This document shows, in pieces, positions 1 through 8,279 of a stretch of 64,000 bases of DNA. This stretch comes from Bradyrhizobium sp. LTSP849 (GTDB lineage: Bacteria > Pseudomonadota > Alphaproteobacteria > Rhizobiales > Xanthobacteraceae): the NCBI RefSeq assembly GCF_000938255.1, contig NZ_JYMR01000045.1, positions 248,001 through 312,000 on the forward strand. The letters are read 5' to 3'. The notes beneath the pieces are model-generated. The model made no database searches. It saw only the letters and a list, made by a program, of their open reading frames with translations, and had not been told where the DNA came from. Position numbers and translations under genes: made by a program. Every line of letters begins with the position of its first letter. Position 1 is the first letter of the stretch.

Positions 1-520
1 GTTCCACGAGGTCGTCGACGCGTTTCTGGAATTCATCGGCGACGCGCCGCTGGTGATCCACAACGCCTCGTTCGACATCAGCTTCATCAATGCCGAGCTC
101 GACCGGATCAAGCGTGCCGCGATCCCGCGCGAGCGGCTGGTCGATACGCTGCTGCTGGCGCGGCGCAAGCATCCGGGTGTGTCGAACCGGCTCGACGACC
201 TCTGCTCGCGCTATTCGATCGACAATTCACGCCGGACCAAGCATGGCGCGCTGCTCGATTCCGAACTGCTGGCCGAAGTCTATGTCGATCTGGTCGGGGC
301 GCGGCAGTCGCAGCTGCTCCTGGCTTCGGAGAGCGAAGAGACTCGCGTCAATGCTGCCGGCGATGCGCCGCGGCGGCAGCGGCTGGTGCCGCTTGCGCCG
401 CGGGTGACAGACGCCGAGCGCGAGGCCCACCGGACCTTCATCGCAACGCTCGGCGACAAGGCGATCTGGAACGAGTTCCTCGCCGCTCCAGCTGCCGCCA
501 ATCCAGCCGGTCAGGCCTGA
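1..520 (+). CDS. dnaQ: DNA polymerase III epsilon subunit, 3'-5' exonuclease (5' end outside window)
   Basis: This is the 3' part of the proofreading exonuclease of the replicative polymerase. The reading frame is open from base 2, so the true start lies before the window. The visible part has the ExoII-type segment LVIHNASFDISFINAEL, and further on HGALLDSELLAEVY, which carries the last conserved Asp of the DEDDh exonuclease fold. The N-terminal ExoI motif (DxE) is not in the window. The C-terminal tail after about residue 110 is low complexity and rich in Ala/Arg, as in other rhizobial DnaQ proteins. It ends in a 10-bp convergent overlap with secB. Identification rests on family motifs and on the dnaQ-secB neighbourhood common in Rhizobiales. 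Confidence 0.9.
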   Translation, partial: FHEVVDAFLEFIGDAPLVIHNASFDISFINAELDRIKRAAIPRERLVDTLLLARRKHPGVSNRLDDLCSRYSIDNSRRTKHGALLDSELLAEVYVDLVGARQSQLLLASESEETRVNAAGDAPRRQRLVPLAPRVTDAEREAHRTFIATLGDKAIWNEFLAAPAAANPAGQA

Positions 521-993
521 CCGGCCGGCTGAGCGGCCATTTGCCGCTCCATGTTCTGACGATAGAGACCGACGAAGTCGACCGGATCCAGCATCAGGGG
601 CGGGAACCCGCCGTCGCGGACAGCGGTCGCGATGATCTCGCGGGCGAACGGGAACAACAGCCGCGGGCACTCGATCATGACCAGCGGGTGCAGGTTCTCC
701 TTCGGCACGTTGGTGATTCGGAACACGCCGGCATAAGCCAGCTCGAACGAGAACATCACCTTACCGGCGGTCTCGGCCTTGCCCTCGACCGACAACGTCA
801 CCTCGAACTCCTGTTCGCTGAGGTTGTTGGCGCTGACGTTGATCTGGATGTTGATCTGCGGGGGCTGGCCCTGCTGCTGGAGCGAGGTCGGCGCGTTCGG
901 ATTTTCGAACGAGAGGTCCTTGGTATATTGCGCCAGCACGTTGAGCTGGGGTGCCTGGGCCGCCTCGGGAGGGGTGCCGTTGCCGTTGGTCAT
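511..993 (-). CDS. secB: Protein-export chaperone SecB
   Basis: SecB is a cytosolic tetrameric chaperone that keeps preproteins unfolded and hands them to SecA. The 160-aa length is normal for alphaproteobacteria. The sequence shows the SecB core: the QINIQINVSANNLSEQEFEV strand region, then EVTLSVEGKAETAGKVMFSFELAYAGVF, PKENLHPLVMIECPRLLFPF, and the C-terminal helix with ATAVRDGGFPPLML (segments quoted separately). The ATG has an AAGGAGA ribosome-binding site a few bases upstream on the minus strand. It converges on dnaQ with a 10-bp overlap, so transcripts of the two genes must be antisense at their 3' ends. Confidence 0.95.
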   Translation of the reverse strand: MTNGNGTPPEAAQAPQLNVLAQYTKDLSFENPNAPTSLQQQGQPPQINIQINVSANNLSEQEFEVTLSVEGKAETAGKVMFSFELAYAGVFRITNVPKENLHPLVMIECPRLLFPFAREIIATAVRDGGFPPLMLDPVDFVGLYRQNMERQMAAQPAGQA

Positions 994-1394
994 AAGATGT
1001 CTCCTTACCCGATTGGGGCTGAATTTCGCGGCGGTTGGCTAACATAGGGCCGCCTCATTCCACAAGGACGAACGGCTTCCGACGGTATATCCGGGCCGCG
1101 CCCACAACTGTGACGTCCAACCTGCCCCGGACCCGAAATCGCCCGTTAAACGATTGAAGATGCGCGATTTCCGGGCAGGATCGGGTTTCCCCTTAAGCAT
1201 AAAACGCGCTACACTTCACGCTGTGCCAAAAGGCGCCATTGGCCCGGCAAGATTTCGTGCCTACATCCGGCGGACGTGACGCGCGGACCCAAAATGGTGA
1301 TGTAGACTTGCCGTTCCCGTATGGAACGGTCTACTGGCCGGATCGATTTTCCCGGCACGGCCCCTTCTCGAGAAGACCAGAAAGCGAATACCAC
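994..1394. other. Intergenic region between secB and the Tim44-like gene
   Basis: About 400 bp separate the two divergent genes, and no coding sequence is convincing here. An imperfect inverted repeat lies at about 1121-1142 and 1163-1179, with arms containing CGAAATCGC and GCGATTTCCGG. It could be a hairpin in the leader or an operator. A run CCCCTTAAGCATAAAA at about 1190 may belong to the promoter of the downstream gene. These are visual observations only. Confidence 0.4.
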
Positions 1395-2099
1395 GTGGAC
1401 ATCTACACCATCATCTTCCTGGCGCTGGCGGTCTTTATTTTCCTGCGGCTGCGTAGCGTGCTGGGGCAGCGGACGGGTAGCGAGCGCCCGCCGTTCGACC
1501 GCACCGCCCGCAATGCGCTCCAGGGGGCCCCGGACAAGAACGTCGTGACCATGCCGGGCAAGGTGATCGACCAGGCCCCGCTGGCGCCGACGGCCGAGCC
1601 GACCCCGCCCTCCGACCGCTGGAAGGGCCTGACCGAGCCGGGTACCCCGCTGGCGCAGGGCCTCGATGCCATCGTCGAGAAGGACTCCACGTTCGATCCC
1701 CGCCACTTCATCTCCGGCGCCCGTGGCGCCTACGAGATGATCGTGCTGGCCTTTGCCAATGGCGACCGCCGCGCGCTGCGCGACCTGTTGTCGTCGGAGG
1801 TCTATGAGAGCTTCGACGCTGCGATCAAGGAGCGCGAGAAGAACGAGCAGAAGACCGAGACGCGCTTCGTCTCGATCGACAAGGCCGAGCTCGCCGGCGC
1901 CGAGCTGCGTGACCGCACCGCGCAACTCACCATCCGCTTCGTCTCGCAGATGATCTCGGCCACCCGCGACAAGGCCGGCACCATCGTTGACGGCAGCGCT
2001 GACACGGTCGCCGACATTACCGACATCTGGACTTTCGCCCGCGACGTCACCTCTCGCGATCCGAACTGGAAGCTGGTTGGCACCGGAAGCGCGACTTAA
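1395..2099 (+). CDS. Tim44/TimA-type membrane-anchored protein
   Basis: This is a 234-aa protein with one N-terminal membrane segment (about residues 4-20, IYTIIFLALAVFIFLRL) and a C-terminal Tim44-like domain (about 90-230, FDPRHFISGARGAYEMIVLAF onward; the domain includes LSSEVYESFDAAIKERE). Bacterial members are related to the mitochondrial import factor Tim44. Their function is not settled, but an inner-membrane role in protein assembly has been proposed. I chose the GTG at 1395, which puts the membrane segment at the N terminus as in orthologues. The frame is open further upstream, but that stretch reads like non-coding sequence. It is followed 19 bp later by mltA in the same direction, so the two are probably co-transcribed. 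Confidence 0.85.
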   Translation: MDIYTIIFLALAVFIFLRLRSVLGQRTGSERPPFDRTARNALQGAPDKNVVTMPGKVIDQAPLAPTAEPTPPSDRWKGLTEPGTPLAQGLDAIVEKDSTFDPRHFISGARGAYEMIVLAFANGDRRALRDLLSSEVYESFDAAIKEREKNEQKTETRFVSIDKAELAGAELRDRTAQLTIRFVSQMISATRDKAGTIVDGSADTVADITDIWTFARDVTSRDPNWKLVGTGSAT

Positions 2100-2118
2100 A
2101 CTTGTCTTCAGGAATGGC

Positions 2119-3615
2119 GTGACGGCGCTCTGTGCAGGTGCCGTTGCGCTGTTGTCGTTTTCGCTCGGCGCCGAGGCTGCACGGCGTCACTATCGCAGCC
2201 ATCAGCACCATGTTCCCGAAGTGGCTGCGCTTCCTCCGCGAGCCCTGCCCTATCCGCAGCTCCCGCTCCCGTTTGAAATTCCAGGCGCGCAATATCTGCC
2301 GCTGGTCTGGGCGGACGTGAAGGGCTGGAGCGATGACGATCATCTCGCGGCCTACAAAACATTTCGCGCGAGCTGCCGCTCGATCAACGCGCAGACCGGC
2401 GCGGCCGAGTCAAAGGCCTTGGGCGCCTCGCTGAGCGAACCCTGCCGCGCCGCCAAAACGCTTGACCTTACCGACGACGCCAAGGCGAAGACGTTCTTCG
2501 AGGACAACTTTTCGCCGCTGCGGATCTCGCGCCTCGGCGAGCCCGACGGCTTTGTCACCGGCTATTACGAGCCGGTGCTCGACGGCTCGCGCACCCAGAC
2601 CGACATCTACAACGTTCCGGTCTACCGCCGGCCCTCGAACCTGTTCGTGCGCGGCTACAATCAGGCCTCGGTCAGCCTGCCCAACAAGGGGGCTGTTTAC
2701 CGCAAGATCGGCCGCCGCAAGCTCGTGCCCTATTACGATCGCGGCGAGATCGAGGACGGCAAGATCGCCGGCCGCGGGCTGGAGATTGCCTGGCTGAAGG
2801 ACCCAACCGATCTGCTGTTCGCGCAGATCCAGGGCTCGGCCCGGATCAAGTTCGATGACGGCGCCACACTCCGGCTCAACTACGATTCTTATAACGGCTA
2901 TCCCTACACGGCCGTGGGACGCATCCTGATCGAGCGCGGCATCATTCCGAAGGAGGAGATGTCGATGCAGAAGATCAGGGAATGGATGGCGCAGAATCCT
3001 GACGGCGCCAAGGAGCTGCGGCGCCAGAACCGCTCCTACATCTTTTTCCGCGAGGTCAATCTGTCCGACAAGGACGAGGCGGTGGGTGCGCAAGGCATTC
3101 CGCTGACGGCCGGGCGCTCGATTGCGGTCGACAAATCGCTGCATGTCTACGGCACGCCGTTCTTCATCGAGGGCGAGCTGCCGATCGATTCCGAACGCGC
3201 CAAGACGCCATTCCACCGCCTGATGATCGCGCAGGACACCGGCTCGGCCATCATCGGCCCCGCGCGCGCCGATCTCTATTTTGGCGCCGGCCAGGACGCC
3301 GGTCGCGTCTCGGGCCGGCTGCGCCACGCCATGCACTTTGTGATGCTGGTGCCGAAGAGCCTCGATCCCGGCGTGCGCGCCGCGCGGCTGCCGGTGCCGG
3401 ACCCGCGGCCGTCGGAGAAGATCGCAAAACTGTTTCCGCAGACTGATCCGGTCAAGGATTCGGCCAAGCCGGCGGCTGCCGCCGCGGCTGTGACGCCAGG
3501 CAAGGGCGAAACGGTCGCCGTCGCCAACCCGATCCCGTTGCCGGCGCCGCGTCCCGTGATAGAGCCTGTCCGCGAGCCGCGTCGGCACCCGAAGAGTCGT
3601 CCCCACCAGCAATGA
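2119..3615 (+). CDS. mltA: Membrane-bound lytic murein transglycosylase A
   Basis: MltA cleaves the MurNAc-GlcNAc bond of peptidoglycan with formation of 1,6-anhydro ends. The protein has about 498 aa. A signal peptide covers residues 1-20 (ALCAGAVALLSFSLGAEA). The MltA domain follows with GYYEPVLDGSR and the YDRGEIEDG segment. The C-terminal 3D domain contains YGTPFFIEGELP and RLMIAQDTGSAI, where the catalytic Asp of the family lies. A Pro/Ala-rich tail ends the protein. The GTG at 2119 is preceded by AGGA five bases upstream. No lipobox is evident, unlike the E. coli lipoprotein. The stop overlaps the start of the Smr gene by 4 bp (ATGA). Confidence 0.92.
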   Translation: MTALCAGAVALLSFSLGAEAARRHYRSHQHHVPEVAALPPRALPYPQLPLPFEIPGAQYLPLVWADVKGWSDDDHLAAYKTFRASCRSINAQTGAAESKALGASLSEPCRAAKTLDLTDDAKAKTFFEDNFSPLRISRLGEPDGFVTGYYEPVLDGSRTQTDIYNVPVYRRPSNLFVRGYNQASVSLPNKGAVYRKIGRRKLVPYYDRGEIEDGKIAGRGLEIAWLKDPTDLLFAQIQGSARIKFDDGATLRLNYDSYNGYPYTAVGRILIERGIIPKEEMSMQKIREWMAQNPDGAKELRRQNRSYIFFREVNLSDKDEAVGAQGIPLTAGRSIAVDKSLHVYGTPFFIEGELPIDSERAKTPFHRLMIAQDTGSAIIGPARADLYFGAGQDAGRVSGRLRHAMHFVMLVPKSLDPGVRAARLPVPDPRPSEKIAKLFPQTDPVKDSAKPAAAAAAVTPGKGETVAVANPIPLPAPRPVIEPVREPRRHPKSRPHQQ

Positions 3616-4205
3616 AGCGATCGTCCCGTCCGCCCGTGCTGGATCCTCCTCGTCCCTCGCCGCGCCGGCGTGGGCTGAGTGAGGAGGACCGCGAGCTCTG
3701 GGAGCTTGTCGCGAAACAGGTCAAGCCGCTCAGGAAGCATCGTGTGACGAAGGTGCACGCCGCACCGCGAGCTGAACCTTCGCCCGCAGCGCCGGTTGCC
3801 AAACCTATGCCCTCAGCGCGGCCGTTGGCAGCCGCGCCGGTGCCACGCCCATCAAAGCCGGCGATGCCGCCGCTGGCTCCACTCGGCAAACGCGAGCGGA
3901 CAAAACTGTCGCGCGGTCGCAGCGAGATCGAGGCGCGGCTCGATCTGCACGGCATGACCCAGTTGCGCGCCCATCGCGCTTTGTCCGGTTTCCTCCACCG
4001 CGCCCATGATGACGGCCTGACCTTTGTTCTCGTTATCACCGGCAAGGGCCGCAGCGGCGGCGAAAGCGGCGTGCTGCGCCGCCAGGTGCCGGAATGGCTG
4101 AGCCTGCCGGAATTCCGTGCCTTCGTGGTCGGGTTCGAGGAAGCCGGCATCGGTCATGGCGGCGAGGGCGCGCTTTATGTGCGCATTCGCCGGGCGAGGT
4201 ACTAG
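3612..4205 (+). CDS. Smr domain protein (MutS2 C-terminal-like)
   Basis: This is a 197-aa protein with a basic, Pro-rich first half and an Smr domain from about residue 105 to the end. The domain shows the LDLHGMTQLRAHRAL motif, the ITGKGRSGGESGVLRRQVP loop and a terminal GGEGALYVRIRR strand. Smr domains in MutS2 have nicking-endonuclease activity, and stand-alone versions are linked to DNA or RNA nicking and ribosome rescue. The LDxH and GxGxxG motifs are intact here. The start overlaps the mltA stop by 4 bp, so it is translationally coupled. The substrate in this organism cannot be told from sequence. Confidence 0.85.
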   Translation: MKRSSRPPVLDPPRPSPRRRGLSEEDRELWELVAKQVKPLRKHRVTKVHAAPRAEPSPAAPVAKPMPSARPLAAAPVPRPSKPAMPPLAPLGKRERTKLSRGRSEIEARLDLHGMTQLRAHRALSGFLHRAHDDGLTFVLVITGKGRSGGESGVLRRQVPEWLSLPEFRAFVVGFEEAGIGHGGEGALYVRIRRARY

Positions 4206-4206
4206 A

Positions 4207-4255
4207 GAGCATGATCCGAAAAAGTGGAGACCGGTTTTCCGACCGGATCATGCTC
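4207..4255. repeat. REP-like palindrome, copy 1
   Basis: A 49-bp imperfect palindrome starts GAGCATGATCCG and ends CGGATCATGCTC, with AAAAGTGG and CGGTTTTCCG inside. A nearly identical element lies at 42970-43018 between dapB and gpmA. Here it sits between the convergent ends of the Smr gene and the membrane-protein gene, where it could act as a transcription terminator or mRNA 3'-end stabiliser. Confidence 0.8.
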
Positions 4256-4257
4256 AA

Positions 4258-5382
4258 CTAAAAAGGCCGCACGATTCCGACGCGCGGGATCAGCGTGAGC
4301 ACCAGGCCGAAAATGTTGGTGTTGCGATCCTCGGCCGGGATCAGCGGCGTCTCCTGTTTTGCCGGCAGCATCTTCACCGCATGCAAGATCAGGAACATGC
4401 AGACCGCCCAGTTCGAGATCCAGCGCGAATAGTCGAATACCATCGCGAACATCACGAGATAGGCGAGGCTGACGCCGATCAGTGCCGCGATGACGAGGCG
4501 GCGATGCATGTCGTTGGCGAGCGCTCGGATCAGTTTCGCAAAATAGCGCCATAGCGGCGTGTGCAGCCAGATCAGCAGTGCGAACACGGGCACGCCGAGG
4601 ATGTTGTGGGGCAGGCGTCCCCACGTGTCCGAGATTTCCTTCGCCAGCGGCTGGTACCAGATGTAGCTGAATTGCAGCAGATCAGTACGCGCCGGATCGG
4701 CCATCCGGGTTTTGAGGTAGGCGACGAAATCCGCCTCCGGGATCGGCATCGTCCCCAAAAACTGCGCGGCGAAGAACAGGATGCTCACGCAAAGCAGTGC
4801 GACCAGTCCGAACGCGACGTTGGTTCGGGTGACGCCGTGTGAAAGATAGTGCCTGGTCACAACGATGGTGATGATCGTCGGCACATACATCAGCAGATGA
4901 ATGTGGTGGATCAGCACGAGAACGATCGAGAACAGCGCAGCTGTCGCCACGAACACAAGTGAGCCGGCCGGCATCAGCAGCAGGATGATCGCAAACGCAC
5001 AGCCATAGATGTCGAAATGACCGAGCGTGTGCATGAAGTTCTTCAGGAAGAACGGCGAGCCCGCGATGAAGACGAACAGCGGCAGCGTCTTCGCGGCAAA
5101 GCCGAACGTCTTCTGGAACAGCTTTGCGTACAGCCCAAGTGTCACCAGCCACGTCACCCCGCCGATTGCGAACACCAGCCAAACCGGCACCTTCGCCGTG
5201 AACAGTGCGACGATCGCGCCGATCAGTCCGCGCTTGATGAAGCCGAAATGATAGTCGACGAGGAGGTGGATGTAGGGGACGTAAGGCGGCAGCTGGATCT
5301 TGTGAATGAACACGCCAGCGATGATCGCGGCGTTGATCGCGAGCAGAAGGCGCCAGGGATTTTTCTGGACGTTAGCGAGCAT
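4258..5382 (-). CDS. Polytopic inner-membrane protein of unknown function
   Basis: This is a protein of about 374 aa with roughly eight to nine hydrophobic segments spread over its length, starting with RLLLAINAAIIAGVFI. I do not recognise the family. A conserved-looking loop after the first segment, PYIHLLVDYHFGFIKRGLIG, followed by many membrane helices, recalls polytopic glycan-biosynthesis proteins, but that is only an impression. The frame extends to a GTG at 5400. I prefer the ATG at 5382, just before the first hydrophobic segment. It is downstream of hslU in the same direction but separated from it by a 120-bp inverted-repeat element, so it is probably not in the hsl operon. Confidence 0.7.
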   Translation of the reverse strand: MLANVQKNPWRLLLAINAAIIAGVFIHKIQLPPYVPYIHLLVDYHFGFIKRGLIGAIVALFTAKVPVWLVFAIGGVTWLVTLGLYAKLFQKTFGFAAKTLPLFVFIAGSPFFLKNFMHTLGHFDIYGCAFAIILLLMPAGSLVFVATAALFSIVLVLIHHIHLLMYVPTIITIVVTRHYLSHGVTRTNVAFGLVALLCVSILFFAAQFLGTMPIPEADFVAYLKTRMADPARTDLLQFSYIWYQPLAKEISDTWGRLPHNILGVPVFALLIWLHTPLWRYFAKLIRALANDMHRRLVIAALIGVSLAYLVMFAMVFDYSRWISNWAVCMFLILHAVKMLPAKQETPLIPAEDRNTNIFGLVLTLIPRVGIVRPF

Positions 5383-5415
5383 GTGGCACTCGATGCGCAC
5401 AAAACTCCGCTCTCG

Positions 5416-5534
5416 TCCCGGCGAAGGCCGGGACCCATAGCCACGAATGTTCGTTTTGAGCCAAGGCTGGAGCCGCTATCTTTTCCAACAATAACCGCTG
5501 GTGGTTATGGGTCCCGGCCTTCGCCGGGACGACG
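5416..5534. repeat. Paired-palindrome element (CGTCCCGGCGAAGG family), copy 1
   Basis: Two oppositely oriented arms flank a unique-looking core. The left arm reads CGTCCCGGCGAAGGCCGGGA followed by CCCATA. The right arm is its reverse complement, TATGGGTCCCGGCCTTCGCC followed by GGGACG. Each arm is itself a small hairpin. The same design occurs at about 25174-25304, 34751-34869 and 61371-61494. It lies between hslU and the next gene downstream. Confidence 0.85.
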
Positions 5535-5561
5535 GCGGATAGATAGCGGACTGGAAGGAAA

Positions 5562-6866
5562 TTACAAAATAAACCGGCTCAAATCGGCGTTCTTGGCAAG
5601 ATCGCCGACGTGCTTCTGCACATAATCCGCATCAACCCGGAGGGTCTCGCCGTTGCGGTCGGGGGCGGCGAAGGAGATTTCGTCCAGCACCCGCTCCATC
5701 ACCGTCTGCAGCCGCCGCGCGCCGATGTTCTCGACGGTGGAATTGACGGCGACCGCGACGTCGGCGAGCGCATCGATGGCGTCGTCGGTGATGTCGAGCG
5801 TGACGCCCTCGGTTTGCAGCAGCGCGACATATTGCTTGATCAGGGAGGCCTCGGGCTCGGTGAGGATCCGCCGCATGTCGTCGCGGGTCAGCGCCTGCAA
5901 CTCTACCCGGATCGGCAGGCGGCCCTGCAATTCCGGCAGCAGGTCGGACGGCTTTGCGACGTGGAAGGCGCCGGACGCAATGAACAGGATGTGGTCGGTC
6001 TTGACCGCGCCGTGCTTGGTCGAGACCGTGGTGCCCTCGATCAGCGGCAACAGATCGCGCTGCACGCCTTCGCGCGAGACGTCGCCGCCGACGCGGCCGT
6101 CGCGGGCGCAGATCTTGTCGATCTCGTCGAGGAACACGATGCCGTTGTTCTCGACCGCGCTGATCGCTTCCTGCGTCAGCTGATCGGTGTCCAACAGCTT
6201 GTCGGATTCCTCGTTGACGAGGATCTCGTGCGAGCTTTCCACCGTCAGCCGCCGCGTCTTGCTGCGGCCACCGAGCTTGCCAAAGATGTCGCCGATCGAG
6301 ACCGCGCCCATCTGTGCACCCGGCATGCCCGGGATTTCGAACATCGGAAAGCCGCTGCCGGAGGACTGCGTCTCGATCTCGATTTCCTTGTCGTTCAACT
6401 CGCCGGCGCGCAGCTTCTTGCGGAAGGAGTCCCGCGTCGCGGCGCTTGAATTGGCTCCGACCAGGGCGTCGAGCACGCGCTCCTCGGCGGCAAGCTGGGC
6501 GCGCGCCTGCACGTCCTTGCGCTTGCGCTCGCGCACCTGGGCGATCGCGACCTCGACGAGGTCGCGCACGATCTGCTCGACGTCGCGGCCGACATAGCCG
6601 ACCTCGGTGAATTTCGTCGCCTCGACCTTCAGGAAGGGTGCATTGGCAAGCTTCGCCAGCCGCCGCGCGATCTCGGTCTTGCCCACGCCGGTCGGGCCGA
6701 TCATCAAGATGTTCTTCGGCAGCACTTCCTCACGCAAGGAACCGGTGAGCTGCTGCCGGCGCCAGCGGTTGCGCAGCGCGATCGAGACGGCGCGCTTGGC
6801 GTCGGCCTGGCCGACGATGTAACGGTCGAGTTCGGAAACGATTTCGCGGGGCGAGAAGTCTGTCAT
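5562..6866 (-). CDS. hslU: HslU, ATPase subunit of the HslVU protease
   Basis: HslU is an AAA+ unfoldase that feeds proteins into the HslV proteolytic chamber in the cytosol. The 434-aa length is typical. Visible are the N-terminal SPREIVSELDRYIVGQ, Walker A GPTGVGKT at residues 57-64, the pore motif GYVGRDVE, the inserted I domain (about 110-230), Walker B IVFLDEIDKI, and the C-terminal sensor-2 region. It ends DLSRFIL, matching the C-terminal tail that docks into and activates HslV. It is last of three genes transcribed hslV - DUF2585 - hslU. Confidence 0.97.
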   Translation of the reverse strand: MTDFSPREIVSELDRYIVGQADAKRAVSIALRNRWRRQQLTGSLREEVLPKNILMIGPTGVGKTEIARRLAKLANAPFLKVEATKFTEVGYVGRDVEQIVRDLVEVAIAQVRERKRKDVQARAQLAAEERVLDALVGANSSAATRDSFRKKLRAGELNDKEIEIETQSSGSGFPMFEIPGMPGAQMGAVSIGDIFGKLGGRSKTRRLTVESSHEILVNEESDKLLDTDQLTQEAISAVENNGIVFLDEIDKICARDGRVGGDVSREGVQRDLLPLIEGTTVSTKHGAVKTDHILFIASGAFHVAKPSDLLPELQGRLPIRVELQALTRDDMRRILTEPEASLIKQYVALLQTEGVTLDITDDAIDALADVAVAVNSTVENIGARRLQTVMERVLDEISFAAPDRNGETLRVDADYVQKHVGDLAKNADLSRFIL

Positions 6867-6918
6867 GGGACCTTAGCTAGGGTCAGATGGCGGCCGGGAC
6901 AAGCCGCTTTTTGGGTCG

Positions 6919-7530
6919 TCAGATGATCGGCGGACCCGATTGCCATTGTTTCACGGCCTCGATCGGATGGATCAGCATCAGGATGTTCAGCGTCAGATTG
7001 TCGCGAATGTGCAGCGCCAGCATGATCTCGAAGGCGAGCCCGATCACGACCGTCGCCGGAATCGGCAGCACGCGCGCGGTGAGGAACCCCAGCACCATGA
7101 ACAGCGTGTCCGAGATCGAATTGACGATGCTGTCGCCAAAGTAATCCAGCGAGATCGTGCCGGCGCGGTAGCGCTCGATGATGAACGGCGAATTCTCGAC
7201 AATCTCCCAGGCGCCCTCGATCAGCATCGCGATGATCAGCCGGGCCGGCCACGATAGCCGGCGCGAGAACACCAGCCAGGTCAATCCGTAGAACAGGAAG
7301 CCGTGGAGCACGTGCGAGAAGCTGTACCAGTCGGCGATGTGCTGGGAATTCTCAGAGCTGTTCACCACGCCATGCCAGAGCTTGACGTAGCCGCAGGTGC
7401 AGATCGGCACCCGGCCCATCGCAAACAGGATCGAGGCCTGGAGCGCCAGCAGCAGCAGTGCGATGCCGAGGAAGGCCAGCGGCCGGAGAGCTGCGGGCTG
7501 GGTCGGGCTGGAGCTCGGGGCCAATGCCAT
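6919..7530 (-). CDS. DUF2585 (UPF0314) membrane protein
   Basis: This is a 203-aa integral membrane protein with about five hydrophobic segments. It shows the family segment GRVPICTCGYVKLWHGVVN near residue 50, and SQHIADWYSFSHVLHGFLFY next. The Cys/His-rich loops (CTCG, WYSFSHVLHG) are conserved in alphaproteobacterial members and could bind a cofactor or metal, but no function is established to my knowledge. It sits exactly between hslV (4 bp away) and hslU (52 bp away) in the same direction, so it is likely heat-shock co-expressed. Start ATG at 7530. Confidence 0.85.
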   Translation of the reverse strand: MALAPSSSPTQPAALRPLAFLGIALLLLALQASILFAMGRVPICTCGYVKLWHGVVNSSENSQHIADWYSFSHVLHGFLFYGLTWLVFSRRLSWPARLIIAMLIEGAWEIVENSPFIIERYRAGTISLDYFGDSIVNSISDTLFMVLGFLTARVLPIPATVVIGLAFEIMLALHIRDNLTLNILMLIHPIEAVKQWQSGPPII

Positions 7531-7534
7531 CCGC

Positions 7535-8095
7535 TCAGCCGGCCGTCAGCGCTTCGATGGTGACGTTGCGGTTGGTGTAGACGCAGATGTCGGCGGCGAT
7601 GTCGAGGGAGCGGCGGACGATGGTCTCGGCGTCCTTGTCGGTGTCGAGCAGGGCGCAGGCGGCCGCCAGCGCGTAATTGCCGCCGGAGCCGATCGCCATG
7701 ACGCCAGCCTCGGGCTCCAGCACGTCGCCAGTGCCGGTCAGCACCAGGGAGACGTCCTTGTCGGCCACGATCATCATGGCCTCCAGCCGCCTCAGATAGC
7801 GATCTGTGCGCCAGTCCTTGGCGAGCTCGACTGCGGCCCGGGTCAACTGCCCCGGATATTGCTCGAGTTTGGCTTCCAACCGCTCAAACAGCGTGAAGGC
7901 GTCGGCGGTGGCGCCGGCAAAGCCGCCGATCACGTCGCCCTTGCCGAGCTTGCGGACCTTCTTGGCGTTGGACTTGATCACGGTCTGGCCGATCGAGACC
8001 TGGCCGTCGCCGCCGACCACCACCTTGCCGCCCTTGCGGACCGTCAAAATCGTGGTGCCGTGCCAGACCGGCACGCTGTTCTGGGAATCCTGCAT
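7535..8095 (-). CDS. hslV: HslV, peptidase subunit of the HslVU protease
   Basis: HslV is an N-terminal-threonine protease related to proteasome beta subunits. The 186-aa protein begins with a short propeptide ending WHG, followed by TTILTVRKGGKVV. Thr14 is therefore the expected nucleophile after processing. GDGQVSIGQTV and the GSGGNYALAAA region are also family signatures. It is first in the hslV - DUF2585 - hslU unit. The 184 bp separating it from divergent hisB must hold both promoters. I searched that gap by eye for an RpoH-type site on the minus strand and found no convincing one. Confidence 0.97.
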   Translation of the reverse strand: MQDSQNSVPVWHGTTILTVRKGGKVVVGGDGQVSIGQTVIKSNAKKVRKLGKGDVIGGFAGATADAFTLFERLEAKLEQYPGQLTRAAVELAKDWRTDRYLRRLEAMMIVADKDVSLVLTGTGDVLEPEAGVMAIGSGGNYALAAACALLDTDKDAETIVRRSLDIAADICVYTNRNVTIEALTAG

Positions 8096-8279
8096 GAAAT
8101 ACCTCGTTGTCGGGCCTGATTTAGGCGGTCAGGGGCTGGGGCACAACCGGCCGCTCCGGACCCAATTTCGCTCACCATAGGTAGAAGTAGAGGCCCGTCA
8201 GCCGATCCCGCAGTAGCGAAGGCGTCATTGGGCTGTTAAAAGACCGGCGTTTTCAAATAGAAGCGAAAGCCAGCTTTCA

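Noticed and set aside
8096..8279. Heat-shock promoter for hslV in the hslV-hisB gap
   Set aside because: No CTTG is correctly spaced from a CYTATNT on the minus strand. The closest, CCTATGG, has no partner.
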